A DNA stretch of 60,651 bases, from NCBI GenBank assembly GCA_964501925.1, contig CAZCTM010000011.1, forward strand, positions 1 through 60,651, in the 5' to 3' direction. Below are positions 24,951 to 33,398 of this stretch, one piece after another. Below the pieces are notes generated by a model. It saw only the letters and a list, made by a program, of their open reading frames with translations. It was not told where the DNA came from and made no database searches. This DNA is from CAYLYU01 sp964501925. Its GTDB lineage: Bacteria > Pseudomonadota > Zetaproteobacteria > Mariprofundales > Mariprofundaceae. How positions within the stretch are numbered: the stretch's first letter is position 1; each line of letters begins with the position of its first letter. The translations under genes and the position numbers were made by a program.

Positions 24951-25967
24951 TTGCGTGTCCTGGGTATCGAGACATCCTGTGATGAAACCGCCGTGGCCAT
25001 CTATGAGGGGGAGATCGACGGGCAGGGTCATATCCTGGCGGAGCGTATCCGCTCACAGACGGATCGACATGCGCCATTCGGGGGGATCGTACCGGAGATC
25101 GCTTCCCGCGAGCATCTGAGCGTTCTCCCGGGCATGGCGGACGATGTTCTCCTTGAGGCAGGCCTGGACTGGCACCATCTGGATACGATCGCAGTAACCG
25201 CGGGCCCGGGGCTCATGGGCGCCTTGCTTGTCGGCACCAGCTTTGCCCGCGCCGCCGGGCTGGTTAACCGGATTCCGGTCATGCCCATTCATCATCTGGA
25301 GGGACACTTGCTTGCCGCCGGCCTGGAAGGCGGCCTGCCGCCCTTTCCTTTCATAACACTGCTGGTCTCGGGGGGGCACACCATGCTGGTCCGTGTGGAT
25401 GGTCTAGGACACTACCGGATCCTTGGCCAGAGCCTCGATGACGCTGCAGGAGAGTGTTTCGACAAGACCGCCCGCCTCATGGGCCTCGGCTATCCCGGAG
25501 GTCCGGCGATTGAGAGGCTTGCCCGGGGGGGCAACCCCGGAAAATTCGACCTGCCCCGACCCCTGTTATCAAGGGACGATGCCAATTTCAGTTTTTCCGG
25601 CCTGAAAACAGCCGTCATGCACACCGTTAAACAACTGACGAGAGAAAGACGGGAACACTGGCAGCGGGATCTTGCCGCAAGCTTTCAGGCGGCGGTTGCG
25701 GACGTTCTTGTACACAAGGCCATTGGGGCATGCCACAAGGAAGCGGTCAGCCGCCTGGTCATCGCGGGCGGAGTTGCGGCGAACAGCAGGGTAAGGGAAT
25801 CACTCAGAACCGCCGCCAAGGCGCAAGGCCTGAAGATCATCATCCCCTTGCCAAGATATTGCACGGATAACGCCGCCATGATCGCGTACGCCGGTTTTCT
25901 CCGGCGACTGGAAGGGAGACAGCCGGAGCAGGGCTGGGATGCGCAGGCCAGATGGCCTCTCAACTGA
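24951..25967 (+). CDS. tsaD: tRNA threonylcarbamoyladenosine transferase TsaD
   Basis: A 338-residue member of the Kae1/TsaD family. The start is TTG at 24951, giving LGIETSCDETAVAIY. The metal ligands are in HHLEGHL (HxxxH) and near the C-terminus in YCTDNAAMIA; LVSGGHTMLV and the GVAANSRVR segment are the nucleotide-site motifs. With TsaB, C and E it places threonylcarbamoyl on A37 of ANN-reading tRNAs. It ends four bases before the convergent pilin gene. Confidence 0.96.
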   Translation: MRVLGIETSCDETAVAIYEGEIDGQGHILAERIRSQTDRHAPFGGIVPEIASREHLSVLPGMADDVLLEAGLDWHHLDTIAVTAGPGLMGALLVGTSFARAAGLVNRIPVMPIHHLEGHLLAAGLEGGLPPFPFITLLVSGGHTMLVRVDGLGHYRILGQSLDDAAGECFDKTARLMGLGYPGGPAIERLARGGNPGKFDLPRPLLSRDDANFSFSGLKTAVMHTVKQLTRERREHWQRDLAASFQAAVADVLVHKAIGACHKEAVSRLVIAGGVAANSRVRESLRTAAKAQGLKIIIPLPRYCTDNAAMIAYAGFLRRLEGRQPEQGWDAQARWPLN

Positions 25968-25971
25968 CCTC

Positions 25972-26493
25972 CTAGAGGGCCGTTCCCCAAGCCGAGGTCA
26001 GCAATTTGGTAACATCTTCGCTCTTGGCGTCTTCAGCGGCATTCACACTCTTGCTCGAATTCCATTTACGCCAGCGCTTGTTGCCGTTGCTGTCGCCACC
26101 GTAAACCTTTGTTCCTGAACGGTGGCCGGTAAAGGCCACAAAGTTGGCAAACGTATCCTTGGGAAAGGCGCCTACCACAAACCCCACACCGGCCGGTGCC
26201 GTGGTATCCGGTAACGCTCCAACCGGTCCTGGTCCATCACCCGGCGGTACGGCCATGTACTGGCGTTTCTGGACAAAATAGGCCTCCTCGGCCTTGAGGA
26301 TGAAGTCCAGATGGGAGGCCGCAACGGCATTAAAGGCCTTGCTGCGATAGCTGTTGTACTGGGGGATGGCGATGGCGACCAGAACACCGATGACAGCGAC
26401 CACGATCATCAACTCAATCAGGGTGAATCCCCCGGATTTAATCCGGCCTTCTTCTGAGGAGACGCAGGTTTTGTGACTCATACACCAACTCAT
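25972..26493 (-). CDS. Type IV pilin-like protein (second copy)
   Basis: This protein of about 170 residues has a leader ending in G followed by FTLIELMIVVAVIGVLVAIAIPQYNSY, the type IV pilin prepilin-cleavage and hydrophobic helix signature. The globular part is only distantly like the pilin at 28888-29490. The start lies inside the upstream gene: ATG 26493 has GGGAGG close before it, while ATG 26481 is another option. The leader would be about 21 residues, longer than class IVa norms. It may be a minor pilin or a pseudopilin. Confidence 0.75.
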   Translation of the reverse strand: MSWCMSHKTCVSSEEGRIKSGGFTLIELMIVVAVIGVLVAIAIPQYNSYRSKAFNAVAASHLDFILKAEEAYFVQKRQYMAVPPGDGPGPVGALPDTTAPAGVGFVVGAFPKDTFANFVAFTGHRSGTKVYGGDSNGNKRWRKWNSSKSVNAAEDAKSEDVTKLLTSAWGTAL

Positions 26494-27265
26494 AACCCTC
26501 CCCCATCTCCGGCAGCCTGGCAAGAAACTCCGGCATCAGATCTTCCAGCTCCACAGGTGGCTGCCCATATTTCTTGCGATATCTTTTGAGAGCCTCGGCG
26601 ACCATCAGCGCCTTTTCAAATTCCGCAATATCCACCCTGTACCTGGCCTTCATGGCTTCATCCTCTTCCGCCGCCAGCATGGCCTTTAACCAGAGAAGCC
26701 CACCGTAAATGTTCCCGCCCTCCGCGGCAAGGATCGTGGCCAGATGCCCTATCCATACAGGTGCGGACTCCACCCGCGCAGCCTGCCATAAATATGTGGA
26801 TGCCTCGTCCGGCCGGTCAAGGTAGCGAAAATAATTGAATCCGACAAAGAATGGCAACGTCCACAGATCCGGACGGGCCCTGATCCCCTTTTCAAGTACC
26901 TGATTAACCAGTTGCGCGTAAGCCGGGCTGATCCATGAGAGACTGGATTCGCACAGGTAATAGATATCCTGAAAGCGGGGGTGCAGATCCGCCATGACCT
27001 GAAAATGTCTGGCCAGCGTTGGCGCATAGGATTCTGTCTCCGTATCCTCCCTGCCCCCGAGAAAAACCACCGCCTTGACATAGAGCATTTCAGCACCGAT
27101 CTGATGAAGATAGCCGAGAGACACCTTCTGGACCGCTGATGGCAATGTCTCACTCAGATAATGTCGCCTATGATGCTGCTGGGATTCCTGAACCAGAAAA
27201 AGGCCACCATAAATCCCAAACAGGGCAAAAAAAATATAGGGCCTTATGTTCCGGGCGCTGATCAA
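26438..27265 (-). CDS. Membrane-anchored helical-repeat protein of pilin/ABC cluster
   Basis: A 275-residue protein with one N-terminal membrane segment (about 10-26) and a long alpha-helical body containing TPR-like stretches (for example NYFRYLDRPDEASTYLWQAARVE). No enzymatic motif is seen. It lies between an ABC-2 permease gene (4-base overlap) and a pilin gene, all one strand. In Myxococcus, PilG is encoded beside the ABC proteins PilH and PilI and all three are needed for pilus assembly; this protein may be the functional counterpart, but I cannot show homology. Confidence 0.55.
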   Translation of the reverse strand: MISARNIRPYIFFALFGIYGGLFLVQESQQHHRRHYLSETLPSAVQKVSLGYLHQIGAEMLYVKAVVFLGGREDTETESYAPTLARHFQVMADLHPRFQDIYYLCESSLSWISPAYAQLVNQVLEKGIRARPDLWTLPFFVGFNYFRYLDRPDEASTYLWQAARVESAPVWIGHLATILAAEGGNIYGGLLWLKAMLAAEEDEAMKARYRVDIAEFEKALMVAEALKRYRKKYGQPPVELEDLMPEFLARLPEMGEGYELVYESQNLRLLRRRPD

Positions 27266-28089
27266 TACAGATCCCTGCGGCCGTAGAATATGCAGGCAAT
27301 CGCAACCAGCATGACAATATACATCGCGGAAAGAGCAAAACTGGTCACGATCTGAAGTATGCCCGGTGTCAGGGCAAGCGATACAACCGCGTCCTTGAAA
27401 TCAAGACGCTGGAAATCCGGAAAGATGGCCGTCAATCCCTGGAGGAGATAGGTCATAGACGAAGACGCCTCCCCCTGACCGGACTGATGCGCAAACGCCT
27501 CCCGCACCACAGGCAATCCGGAGCAAATAAAATAATAGGCCATGGAAAGAATCAGGACCGGAAATCCACCGCGTACCAGGCTGGAAAACAGCACAACGGC
27601 TGCCAGCAACATCAACTGCATGCTCACAAGCCCTGACCATGCGAACAAAAAATGGGGCGTGGACAGCACGGGAAAGTAGGCGGGATCGACAGCATGCCGA
27701 ATCCATACGAGTGATCCCCAGGCAAGACCGCCGAGTAACAGCTCCAGACCCAGCAGCAGGGCTGCAAGCCCAAGATAGACACCGACAACATATTCAGCCC
27801 GTGAAACAGGACGTGAAAGAATGGTGTAGACAGTACCTCGCTCTTCACCCCATGCGATCACCTGAACGGCATGAAAAAAAAGATAGATCAGGCCGGCAAG
27901 CCACATGATGGAAAACAGAAAGTCGCTGCTCGCCCTGCCCACATCCCGGGCAAAGAAATCGATGAAGAGAAATCCGGATGCTTCGGCAGAAATGGAAAAT
28001 ACGAGCAAGCCCAGCAATGCATACCTTCGCAGGCCATCAAGAAAGATGAGTCTGGAAACCGACCCTGTCCGCTGCAGTCCGGCTCTCAC
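27262..28089 (-). CDS. ABC-2 type transporter permease (PilI-like)
   Basis: At 275 residues with about six hydrophobic segments, it has the ABC-2 permease layout, including a large loop between segments 1 and 2 and a conserved EERGTVYTILSRPVSRAEYVVG stretch that contacts the ATPase. It overlaps its ATPase gene and the following gene by 4 bases each, so the three proteins are made together. The cargo is unknown; the pilins on both sides suggest a role in type IV pilus assembly. Confidence 0.75.
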   Translation of the reverse strand: MRAGLQRTGSVSRLIFLDGLRRYALLGLLVFSISAEASGFLFIDFFARDVGRASSDFLFSIMWLAGLIYLFFHAVQVIAWGEERGTVYTILSRPVSRAEYVVGVYLGLAALLLGLELLLGGLAWGSLVWIRHAVDPAYFPVLSTPHFLFAWSGLVSMQLMLLAAVVLFSSLVRGGFPVLILSMAYYFICSGLPVVREAFAHQSGQGEASSSMTYLLQGLTAIFPDFQRLDFKDAVVSLALTPGILQIVTSFALSAMYIVMLVAIACIFYGRRDLY

Positions 28090-28832
28090 CTGCTGTCTCC
28101 AACCAGTTTGATGAACTGTTCCTCGATGCCTTCCGATCCTGACGGAATGAATTCAGCCAGCGTACCATGGAACAAGATCCTTCCGCGGTGAAGAATGACC
28201 AACTGATCCACCAGACGCTCCACATCGTTCAGGAGATGAGAGCAAAACAGGATGCTCTTACCATCCCCCTTGAGTTCCCGGATCAAACTGACGATATCCG
28301 CACGACCAATGGGATCCAGCCCGGTCATGGGTTCATCGAGTATGAGCAGATCGGGGTTGTGAATCAGGGCCATGGCGAAACTCGCGCGCTGCAACATCCC
28401 CTTCGAGTAACTTCGCAGCAGTCGATGCCGGTCATCCCATAACCCCAGGCGCACGAGCCACTTTTCCGACTCCCTGGCAATGGCGGAAGACGACATCTGG
28501 CAGGACTGGCCAGCAAAGCGCAGCATCTCGAGGCATGAAAGATGCCGGGGCAGTCTTGATGACTCGGGCAGGTAGCCGATGCGGCGTCGCAATCCAGTCC
28601 GGGACGGTGGTTTTCCAAACAGCAACATTCTGCCCTGATCCGGGCGGATAAAATCGAGCATCAGGTGAAGACAGGTACTCTTGCCGGCGCCGTTGGGTCC
28701 GATCATGCCCAGTGTCCTGCCCTCCTGCAGGCAAAAGGACGCAGCCACAAGGGCAACGTGGGCCGACTCCCCCAACTGCTTCGCATAGGTTTTGTGAATA
28801 TTGTCAAACACAACAGCCGCTGTGCTGTTCAT
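28086..28832 (-). CDS. ABC transporter ATP-binding protein (PilH-like)
   Basis: This 248-residue ATPase runs from ATG 28832. Walker A is GPNGAGKST, the Walker B region is LLILDEPMTGLDP, and the switch His lies in FCSHLLND. The signature loop is YSKGMLQRAS, with K in place of the usual G of LSGGQ, as seen in several ABC-2 systems. It overlaps the permease gene by 4 bases. The start lies just beyond a terminator-like hairpin that follows the pilin gene, so its expression may be only partly coupled to pilin. Confidence 0.85.
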   Translation of the reverse strand: MNSTAAVVFDNIHKTYAKQLGESAHVALVAASFCLQEGRTLGMIGPNGAGKSTCLHLMLDFIRPDQGRMLLFGKPPSRTGLRRRIGYLPESSRLPRHLSCLEMLRFAGQSCQMSSSAIARESEKWLVRLGLWDDRHRLLRSYSKGMLQRASFAMALIHNPDLLILDEPMTGLDPIGRADIVSLIRELKGDGKSILFCSHLLNDVERLVDQLVILHRGRILFHGTLAEFIPSGSEGIEEQFIKLVGDSR

Positions 28833-28843
28833 GTCATATCCAT

Positions 28844-28868
28844 AAAAAGGGGGGGCAAGCCCCCCTTT
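28844..28868 (-). terminator. Terminator or attenuator between pilin and ABC genes
   Basis: On the minus strand AAAGGGGGG-CTTG-CCCCCCC is followed by TTTTT, a strong intrinsic terminator. It lies 20 bases after the pilin stop and 12 before the ATPase start. It would give much pilin mRNA and little ABC mRNA. Confidence 0.75.
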
Positions 28869-28887
28869 CCCGGATGGCGTTGATGGC

Positions 28888-29490
28888 TTACAGGGTCTGC
28901 CAGTTCTTTGTTGGAGAGCCGCCTCCGTTTGCGCCATTGAAATCATCGGTCTGGGTCTTGGGTGTCGGAACAGTGGCATTGATGGTACCCGCCTTGCCAC
29001 CGACCCACTTATCATTCTGAACCCAGTAGATCGCTGTGGAATCAATGTCGGTACCGAAGGCCCGGTTACCCTGGCGATGCTCCGCCACGATCACCGCGGT
29101 GGCGTTGGTTGCGTCCACGTCTGCCCTTAACTGCACGCCGTTGCTGACAGCGACGGGGGTGGCCTGACCTGCGGTTGTGGTAGCCAGGGCGTTGACATTG
29201 CCCGCTCCCAGCGCGGCGCCGCCATCAATTACATCACCCTTGCCGGCATTTCCCTTGGCCTTCGCAATCGTGGTATTTTTCACGGACGAACCATAGAGCT
29301 GGAAGTCCGTGAACAGGGCCTCTTCCGCAAGTCGGGCGTTACGCAGATCACTTTCCGCCGCGCCATTAAAGGCCCGGATACGATAACTGGTAAACTGTGG
29401 AATGGCGATCGCCGCCAGGATGCCGATAATGGCGATGACGATCATCAACTCGATGAGGGTAAAGCCTTTTTCCTTGTTTCGTATCATCAT
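28888..29490 (-). CDS. pilA: Type IV major pilin
   Basis: A 200-residue prepilin with a short leader MMIRNKEKG, cleavage before F, then TLIELMIVIAIIGILAAIAIPQF with the conserved Glu at mature position 5. SYRIRAFNGAAESDLRNA, after the helix, resembles Geobacter/Myxococcus-type pilins. The globular part is rich in Ala, Gly and Thr and has no disulphide cysteines. GGAGGAAGGACA precedes the ATG, a very strong ribosome-binding site, and a strong terminator follows. This suggests high expression and the role of main pilin. Confidence 0.88.
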   Translation of the reverse strand: MMIRNKEKGFTLIELMIVIAIIGILAAIAIPQFTSYRIRAFNGAAESDLRNARLAEEALFTDFQLYGSSVKNTTIAKAKGNAGKGDVIDGGAALGAGNVNALATTTAGQATPVAVSNGVQLRADVDATNATAVIVAEHRQGNRAFGTDIDSTAIYWVQNDKWVGGKAGTINATVPTPKTQTDDFNGANGGGSPTKNWQTL

Positions 29491-29539
29491 TGTCCTTCCT
29501 CCTTCTCCGCAACATAAACCAGCACAAAAAGCATGGCCG

Positions 29540-29594
29540 ATATTGCCAATATAGTTAACCGGACTTCATCCTTCAAATGTGACAATTATTGTCA
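29540..29594. promoter_or_regulatory. Two palindromes upstream of pilA
   Basis: ATATTGCCAATAT (29540-29552) and TGACAATTATTGTCA (29580-29594) are both perfect palindromes in the 126-base gap between pilA and comM. They look like protein-binding sites (operators) for control of pilin. A TTGACA at the edge of the second could be a -35 box on the minus strand, but no good -10 follows at the right distance. Confidence 0.35.
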
Positions 29595-29616
29595 ATCAAG
29601 GAGGAAGCCCTGCACC

Positions 29617-31125
29617 TCAACTGATTTCACATCTGAATTGCAGCGCCTCGGCGATGTGTCTGCCACCCACCTGCCCGGAGGCATCCAGGTCTGCAATAGT
29701 GCGCGCAACCTTGAGCACGCGATGATACGTCCTGGCGGAAAAACCGAATCGACTCATCGCCGTATTCAGCAGTTTCAGACCTTCCTGGTTTGGTTTGGCG
29801 TGATTTTCGATCTGCTGGGTGGACATGTGGGCGTTGAGCATCCCTTCACCAAGACGCAGATACTGTTTCTCTCTGGCACGGAGCACCCTTTCAGCAATCA
29901 CCTTCGTAGGCTCACCCGGTTGCATGCGTGAAAGCTCTTCCTGATCAACGGGGGGCACATGAACCTGTAAATCGATCCGGTCCAAAAGCGGACCCGAAAT
30001 TCGATTCTGGTAGCGCTTGACTTGAGCCTCTGAACACCGGCAGGCACGTACCGGATGGCCCAGATAGCCGCACGGGCACGGGTTCATGGCAGCGATCAGC
30101 TGGAACCTCGCCGGGAAGGTTACGGTATCGGTGGCCCGGGCAATGCACACATAACCATCTTCCAGCGGCTGACGCAACACCTCCAGGACCCGCCGGTTAA
30201 ACTCGGCCAGCTCATCGAGAAACAAGGTGCCGCAATGAGCAAGGCTGATTTCTCCGGGACCCGGATGGCTGCCTCCTCCCGTAATGGCGACATCTGAAGC
30301 GGTGTGGTGCGGGGCCCTGAAGGGGGGTACGGGCGACATCGCAGGTCTGCCGGGCACACCCGCCACACTGTAGATGCGGCTTACCTCCAGACGCTGCTGA
30401 AGCGACAGGGCGGGCAAAATACCGCTTATTCTCCTTGCAAGCATCGTTTTGCCCACACCGGGTGGACCGATCATCAGGAGGTTATGGCCACCTGCTGCGG
30501 CAATCTCCAGCGCCCGCCTGGCCTGATACTGGCCACGAATATCCGCCATGTCGGGCACGTCCCTGGAGGCATCGGCTTCAGCTTCCAGGATTGAGGAAGC
30601 CTCGGGTTCAAGGGGGTGCTTACCGGTTAAATGCAAAACAAGCTGAAGAAGGGTGGAGGCACCGTACACATTCAGATCATCAAGGACGGCAACCTCCCTG
30701 GCATTTCCGGCGGGCAGAATGACATCATGGAACCCCGCCTGCCTGGCAAACAGGCACAGGGGGATGGCTCCCCGTATTGGATTAAGACGTCCGTCAAGTG
30801 CAAGTTCACCAAAGATAAAGGGCACGCCGTCACTCACCTTGATCTGGCCAGAGGCGAGAAGCAGCCCGACGGCCACACCAACGTCAAAGTGTGTTCCGTC
30901 CTTGCGCCGATCCGCCGGGGCCAGATTCACGGTGATCCGCTTCAGTGGAAACTCAAAGCCGGAATTCAGCAGGGCAGAGCGGACACGGTCACGCGCTTCA
31001 CGCACGGCAGCTTCCGGCAAGCCGATCAGATTCCATGTCGGTAACCCGCGTGAAAGATCAACCTCTATGTCGACAGCTACGGCGTCCAGACCGCGAAGTG
31101 AGGCTGAAGCTATTCGGGCCAGCAC
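29617..31125 (-). CDS. comM: ComM/YifB family Mg-chelatase-like ATPase
   Basis: A 502-residue AAA+ protein with an N-terminal Lon-protease-like domain (about 1-170), Walker A GPPGVGKTML, Walker B TLFLDELAEF, and a C-terminal Mg_chelatase_C domain with a cysteine-rich loop NPCPCGYLGHPVRACRC. ComM drives branch migration during natural transformation. The start is GTG 31125, with AGGAG overlapping the end of ubiK. A dprA gene elsewhere in the window and type IV pilins make DNA uptake plausible. Confidence 0.94.
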   Translation of the reverse strand: MLARIASASLRGLDAVAVDIEVDLSRGLPTWNLIGLPEAAVREARDRVRSALLNSGFEFPLKRITVNLAPADRRKDGTHFDVGVAVGLLLASGQIKVSDGVPFIFGELALDGRLNPIRGAIPLCLFARQAGFHDVILPAGNAREVAVLDDLNVYGASTLLQLVLHLTGKHPLEPEASSILEAEADASRDVPDMADIRGQYQARRALEIAAAGGHNLLMIGPPGVGKTMLARRISGILPALSLQQRLEVSRIYSVAGVPGRPAMSPVPPFRAPHHTASDVAITGGGSHPGPGEISLAHCGTLFLDELAEFNRRVLEVLRQPLEDGYVCIARATDTVTFPARFQLIAAMNPCPCGYLGHPVRACRCSEAQVKRYQNRISGPLLDRIDLQVHVPPVDQEELSRMQPGEPTKVIAERVLRAREKQYLRLGEGMLNAHMSTQQIENHAKPNQEGLKLLNTAMSRFGFSARTYHRVLKVARTIADLDASGQVGGRHIAEALQFRCEIS

Positions 31126-31127
31126 GG

Positions 31128-31373
31128 CTACTCCTGCCTGACCTGCTTTTCCAGAGCCTTGATTCTCTCTTCCAGGGCCTTGATTTTCTCTCGCGTCTTG
31201 GCCAGCAGGGCCTCCTGAACCTCCATCTGTTCGCGGGTAACAATATCCAGATTCTGGAACGCAGCCTCCAGAGCCGAACGTACCTGTGCCTGTGCTTCCG
31301 ACTTTACGCCATCAAGCCGCTTGATACCTTCGACAATCTTGTTGGCCAGTTCATCAAGTAAAGCATGATCCAT
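31128..31373 (-). CDS. ubiK: Ubiquinone biosynthesis accessory factor UbiK
   Basis: An 81-residue protein of the BMFP/YqiC family, with a helical N-terminal part and a C-terminal coiled coil (LLAKTREKIKALEERIKALEKQV). UbiK helps the ubiquinone biosynthesis complex bind lipids. The ubiK-comM order with 2-base spacing is typical of gammaproteobacteria. UbiX is encoded a few hundred bases upstream on the same strand. Confidence 0.88.
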   Translation of the reverse strand: MDHALLDELANKIVEGIKRLDGVKSEAQAQVRSALEAAFQNLDIVTREQMEVQEALLAKTREKIKALEERIKALEKQVRQE

Positions 31374-31385
31374 GGTTTTGCCTCC

Positions 31386-32000
31386 TTACCTCTTCTTCTT
31401 GTGCCCGCTCTTCTTTCGCTTGCCCGGAACAGCACGTAAATACGCCTTCTTTCCCGAAGGCATGGTGATCAAAAGCCAGGTTTTCTTTTTGCTCCTCTTC
31501 AATGCCGCCAAAGCACCTTGCCGGTACCAGCCGACAACGGGGGAGGTCGGCTTCGGCCTTTTCCTGAGCGGAAGATATGCGGACAATTTGAACTTGGCGT
31601 GGCGCGGCAGGTGGGTGGACTGTTCGCGGATCGAATTGACGATGGCATCCTCGATTGAGGACTGTCGGAGCGCACCCTTGCGAACCTTGATGTACAGGGT
31701 GGTCAGGCTCTTTGTTTCGCGCTCAAGAGCGATGTAGCCATCCAACTCCTCGTTTCCCATCTCAATATTATAGCCTTCTTCGGTCCGTTCGAGCACGTTC
31801 ACATCCAGACTGATTTTCCGGAGACCCCGCTGGACAGCAGCCAGGGTTTTCTTCATGGGCAGGGGCAAGCTGACCTTCACCCCGCTGAACATGTAAATGG
31901 TGCCCTCCACGACGGACGAAGGAATGGAACCTAGCGTGGATACGGCAACGCAACCCTGAAGAACAATGGCGACTAGAAAATAAAAGCCTATCTTCCCCAC
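31386..32000 (-). CDS. Lipoprotein with DUF3568-like and SH3-like parts
   Basis: This 204-residue lipoprotein has a signal peptide ending in LQGC (lipid on Cys17). The first half (about 35-140) resembles DUF3568-type domains, small alpha/beta units found in lipoproteins. The second half (about 150-195) has the spacing of a bacterial SH3 domain (VVGWYRQGALAAL...WLLITMPSGKKAYLRA) and ends in a very basic tail (RKKSGHKKKR). It starts with GTG 32000, overlapping ubiX by 13 bases. The function is unknown; binding to the cell wall is a reasonable guess from the SH3-like part. Confidence 0.6.
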   Translation of the reverse strand: MGKIGFYFLVAIVLQGCVAVSTLGSIPSSVVEGTIYMFSGVKVSLPLPMKKTLAAVQRGLRKISLDVNVLERTEEGYNIEMGNEELDGYIALERETKSLTTLYIKVRKGALRQSSIEDAIVNSIREQSTHLPRHAKFKLSAYLPLRKRPKPTSPVVGWYRQGALAALKRSKKKTWLLITMPSGKKAYLRAVPGKRKKSGHKKKR

Positions 32001-32599
32001 TGGAAACAGCTCTCATCGGACAGATGCAAGCAATGCAGTACCCGATCAACCATGAAGTCAACCATATCCTCGACACGTTCCGGCTTATGGTAGAATGCGG
32101 GCATTGCAGGCATAACAGTGACCCCATGACGGGCAAGTGCAAGCATGTTTTCCAGGTGAATGGAGGATAGCGGCGTCTCCCTCGGGACAACGATGAGGTT
32201 TCCTGATTCCTTCAGCACAACATCCGCGGCACGTTCGATCAAATGATCGGAGGTGCCGTTGGCGATTCTGGCCAGGCAGCCCATTGAGCAGGGAATGATC
32301 ACCATCTCACGTATGCCGCTGGATCCGGAAGCAGCCGGCGAGAACCAGTCATGTACCCCGTAACATGTCACACGAGAGGGTCGGATACCGAGATGGCGGA
32401 CCAGGATCGCCCGCATTCTCTCCGAATCCCCAGGCAGATCGATTCCCGCTTCATGCCCGAGAACGACCCGGGCTGCCTCCGAGATCAAAAGGTGTTGATG
32501 GATTTCGTGCCGAGACAGCCTCTGGATCAGACGCAAACCGTACGCCGATCCGGAAGCGCCGGTCATGGCGACAACAAGCTCCCTCATCTTGCGATTCAT
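31988..32599 (-). CDS. ubiX: Flavin prenyltransferase UbiX
   Basis: This protein of about 203 residues makes prenylated FMN from dimethylallyl phosphate and FMN, the cofactor of the UbiD decarboxylase. It has the flavoprotein fold with VVAMTGASGSAYGLRL, the segment IIPCSMGCLARIANGTSDHLIERAADVVLKE and VVPRETPLSSIHLENM, all characteristic. Starts at 32599 or 32587 are both possible; no strong ribosome-binding site is visible. lptB lies 50 bases upstream on the same strand. Confidence 0.93.
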   Translation of the reverse strand: MNRKMRELVVAMTGASGSAYGLRLIQRLSRHEIHQHLLISEAARVVLGHEAGIDLPGDSERMRAILVRHLGIRPSRVTCYGVHDWFSPAASGSSGIREMVIIPCSMGCLARIANGTSDHLIERAADVVLKESGNLIVVPRETPLSSIHLENMLALARHGVTVMPAMPAFYHKPERVEDMVDFMVDRVLHCLHLSDESCFQWGR

Positions 32600-32651
32600 C
32601 AATATATTGGAATGGGTTTACACCCATATGTCAAAACATCTCCCATGACCG

Positions 32652-33386
32652 TTACATGCTGAAACGCTCACCCAGATAGACGCGGCGGGCATCGGGATGA
32701 TCAATAATCTCACCGGGTGTGCCCTGGATGATGATCTCCCCCAGGTTCATCAGATACGCCCGGTCACATATGGACAGGGTATCGCGCACGTTGTGATCGG
32801 TGATCAGTATGCCGATCCCCCGCTTGCGCAAATCCGTGATGATCTTCTGGATGTCCTCGACGGCAATGGGATCCACACCGGCAAACGGTTCATCGAGCAA
32901 CAGGAACCTTGGCTTGGTTACCAGTGCACGGGCAATCTCGGTCCTTCTCCGCTGCCCGCCCGACAGGGTGTAGGCCTTTTGATGCTGGACATCCTCGATC
33001 CCCAGGTCGATAAGCAGGGCCTCCAGCTCTTCCTCAATGATTTCAGGGGGTTTATTAAGCGTCTCGAAAATGGCCAGCAGATTGTCACGTACGGTTAGAC
33101 TCCGGAAGACACTGGCCTCCTGGGGAAGATAGCCGATCCCCCGCCGGGCCCGCCGATGCATGGGAAGCTTTGTGATTTCCTCGGAATCCAGATAAACATG
33201 ACCGCTGTCCACGGGTATAAGTCCACACACCATGTAGAAACAGGTGGTCTTTCCGGCACCGTTAGGGCCCAGTAATCCGACACACTCCCCGGAATACACG
33301 TCAAGGCTTACATCATGAACGACACATTTTTTCCTGAAGCTTTTGTTCATCCGGGTTGCGGACAGGTGGTGGGCCGGTGAACTCAA
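32652..33386 (-). CDS. lptB: LPS export ABC transporter ATP-binding protein LptB
   Basis: A 244-residue ABC ATPase with Walker A GPNGAGKTT, signature LSGGQRRR, Walker B FLLLDEPFAGVDP and switch His in LITDHNVRD. DEPFAGVDPIAVEDIQ is diagnostic for LptB. With LptF/G it pulls lipopolysaccharide from the inner membrane and passes it to LptC and LptA, both encoded just upstream. LptF/G are not in the window. Confidence 0.96.
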   Translation of the reverse strand: MSSPAHHLSATRMNKSFRKKCVVHDVSLDVYSGECVGLLGPNGAGKTTCFYMVCGLIPVDSGHVYLDSEEITKLPMHRRARRGIGYLPQEASVFRSLTVRDNLLAIFETLNKPPEIIEEELEALLIDLGIEDVQHQKAYTLSGGQRRRTEIARALVTKPRFLLLDEPFAGVDPIAVEDIQKIITDLRKRGIGILITDHNVRDTLSICDRAYLMNLGEIIIQGTPGEIIDHPDARRVYLGERFSM

Positions 33387-33398
33387 GGCTTCACCCGG

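Noticed and set aside
24178..25077. Minus-strand open frame across the hyuB-tsaD junction
   Set aside because: It overlaps two well-supported genes in antisense and has composition typical of a shadow frame.
29520..29616. Sigma-54 promoter for pilA
   Set aside because: A TTGGC lies on the minus strand, but the following GC does not fall at the required spacing.
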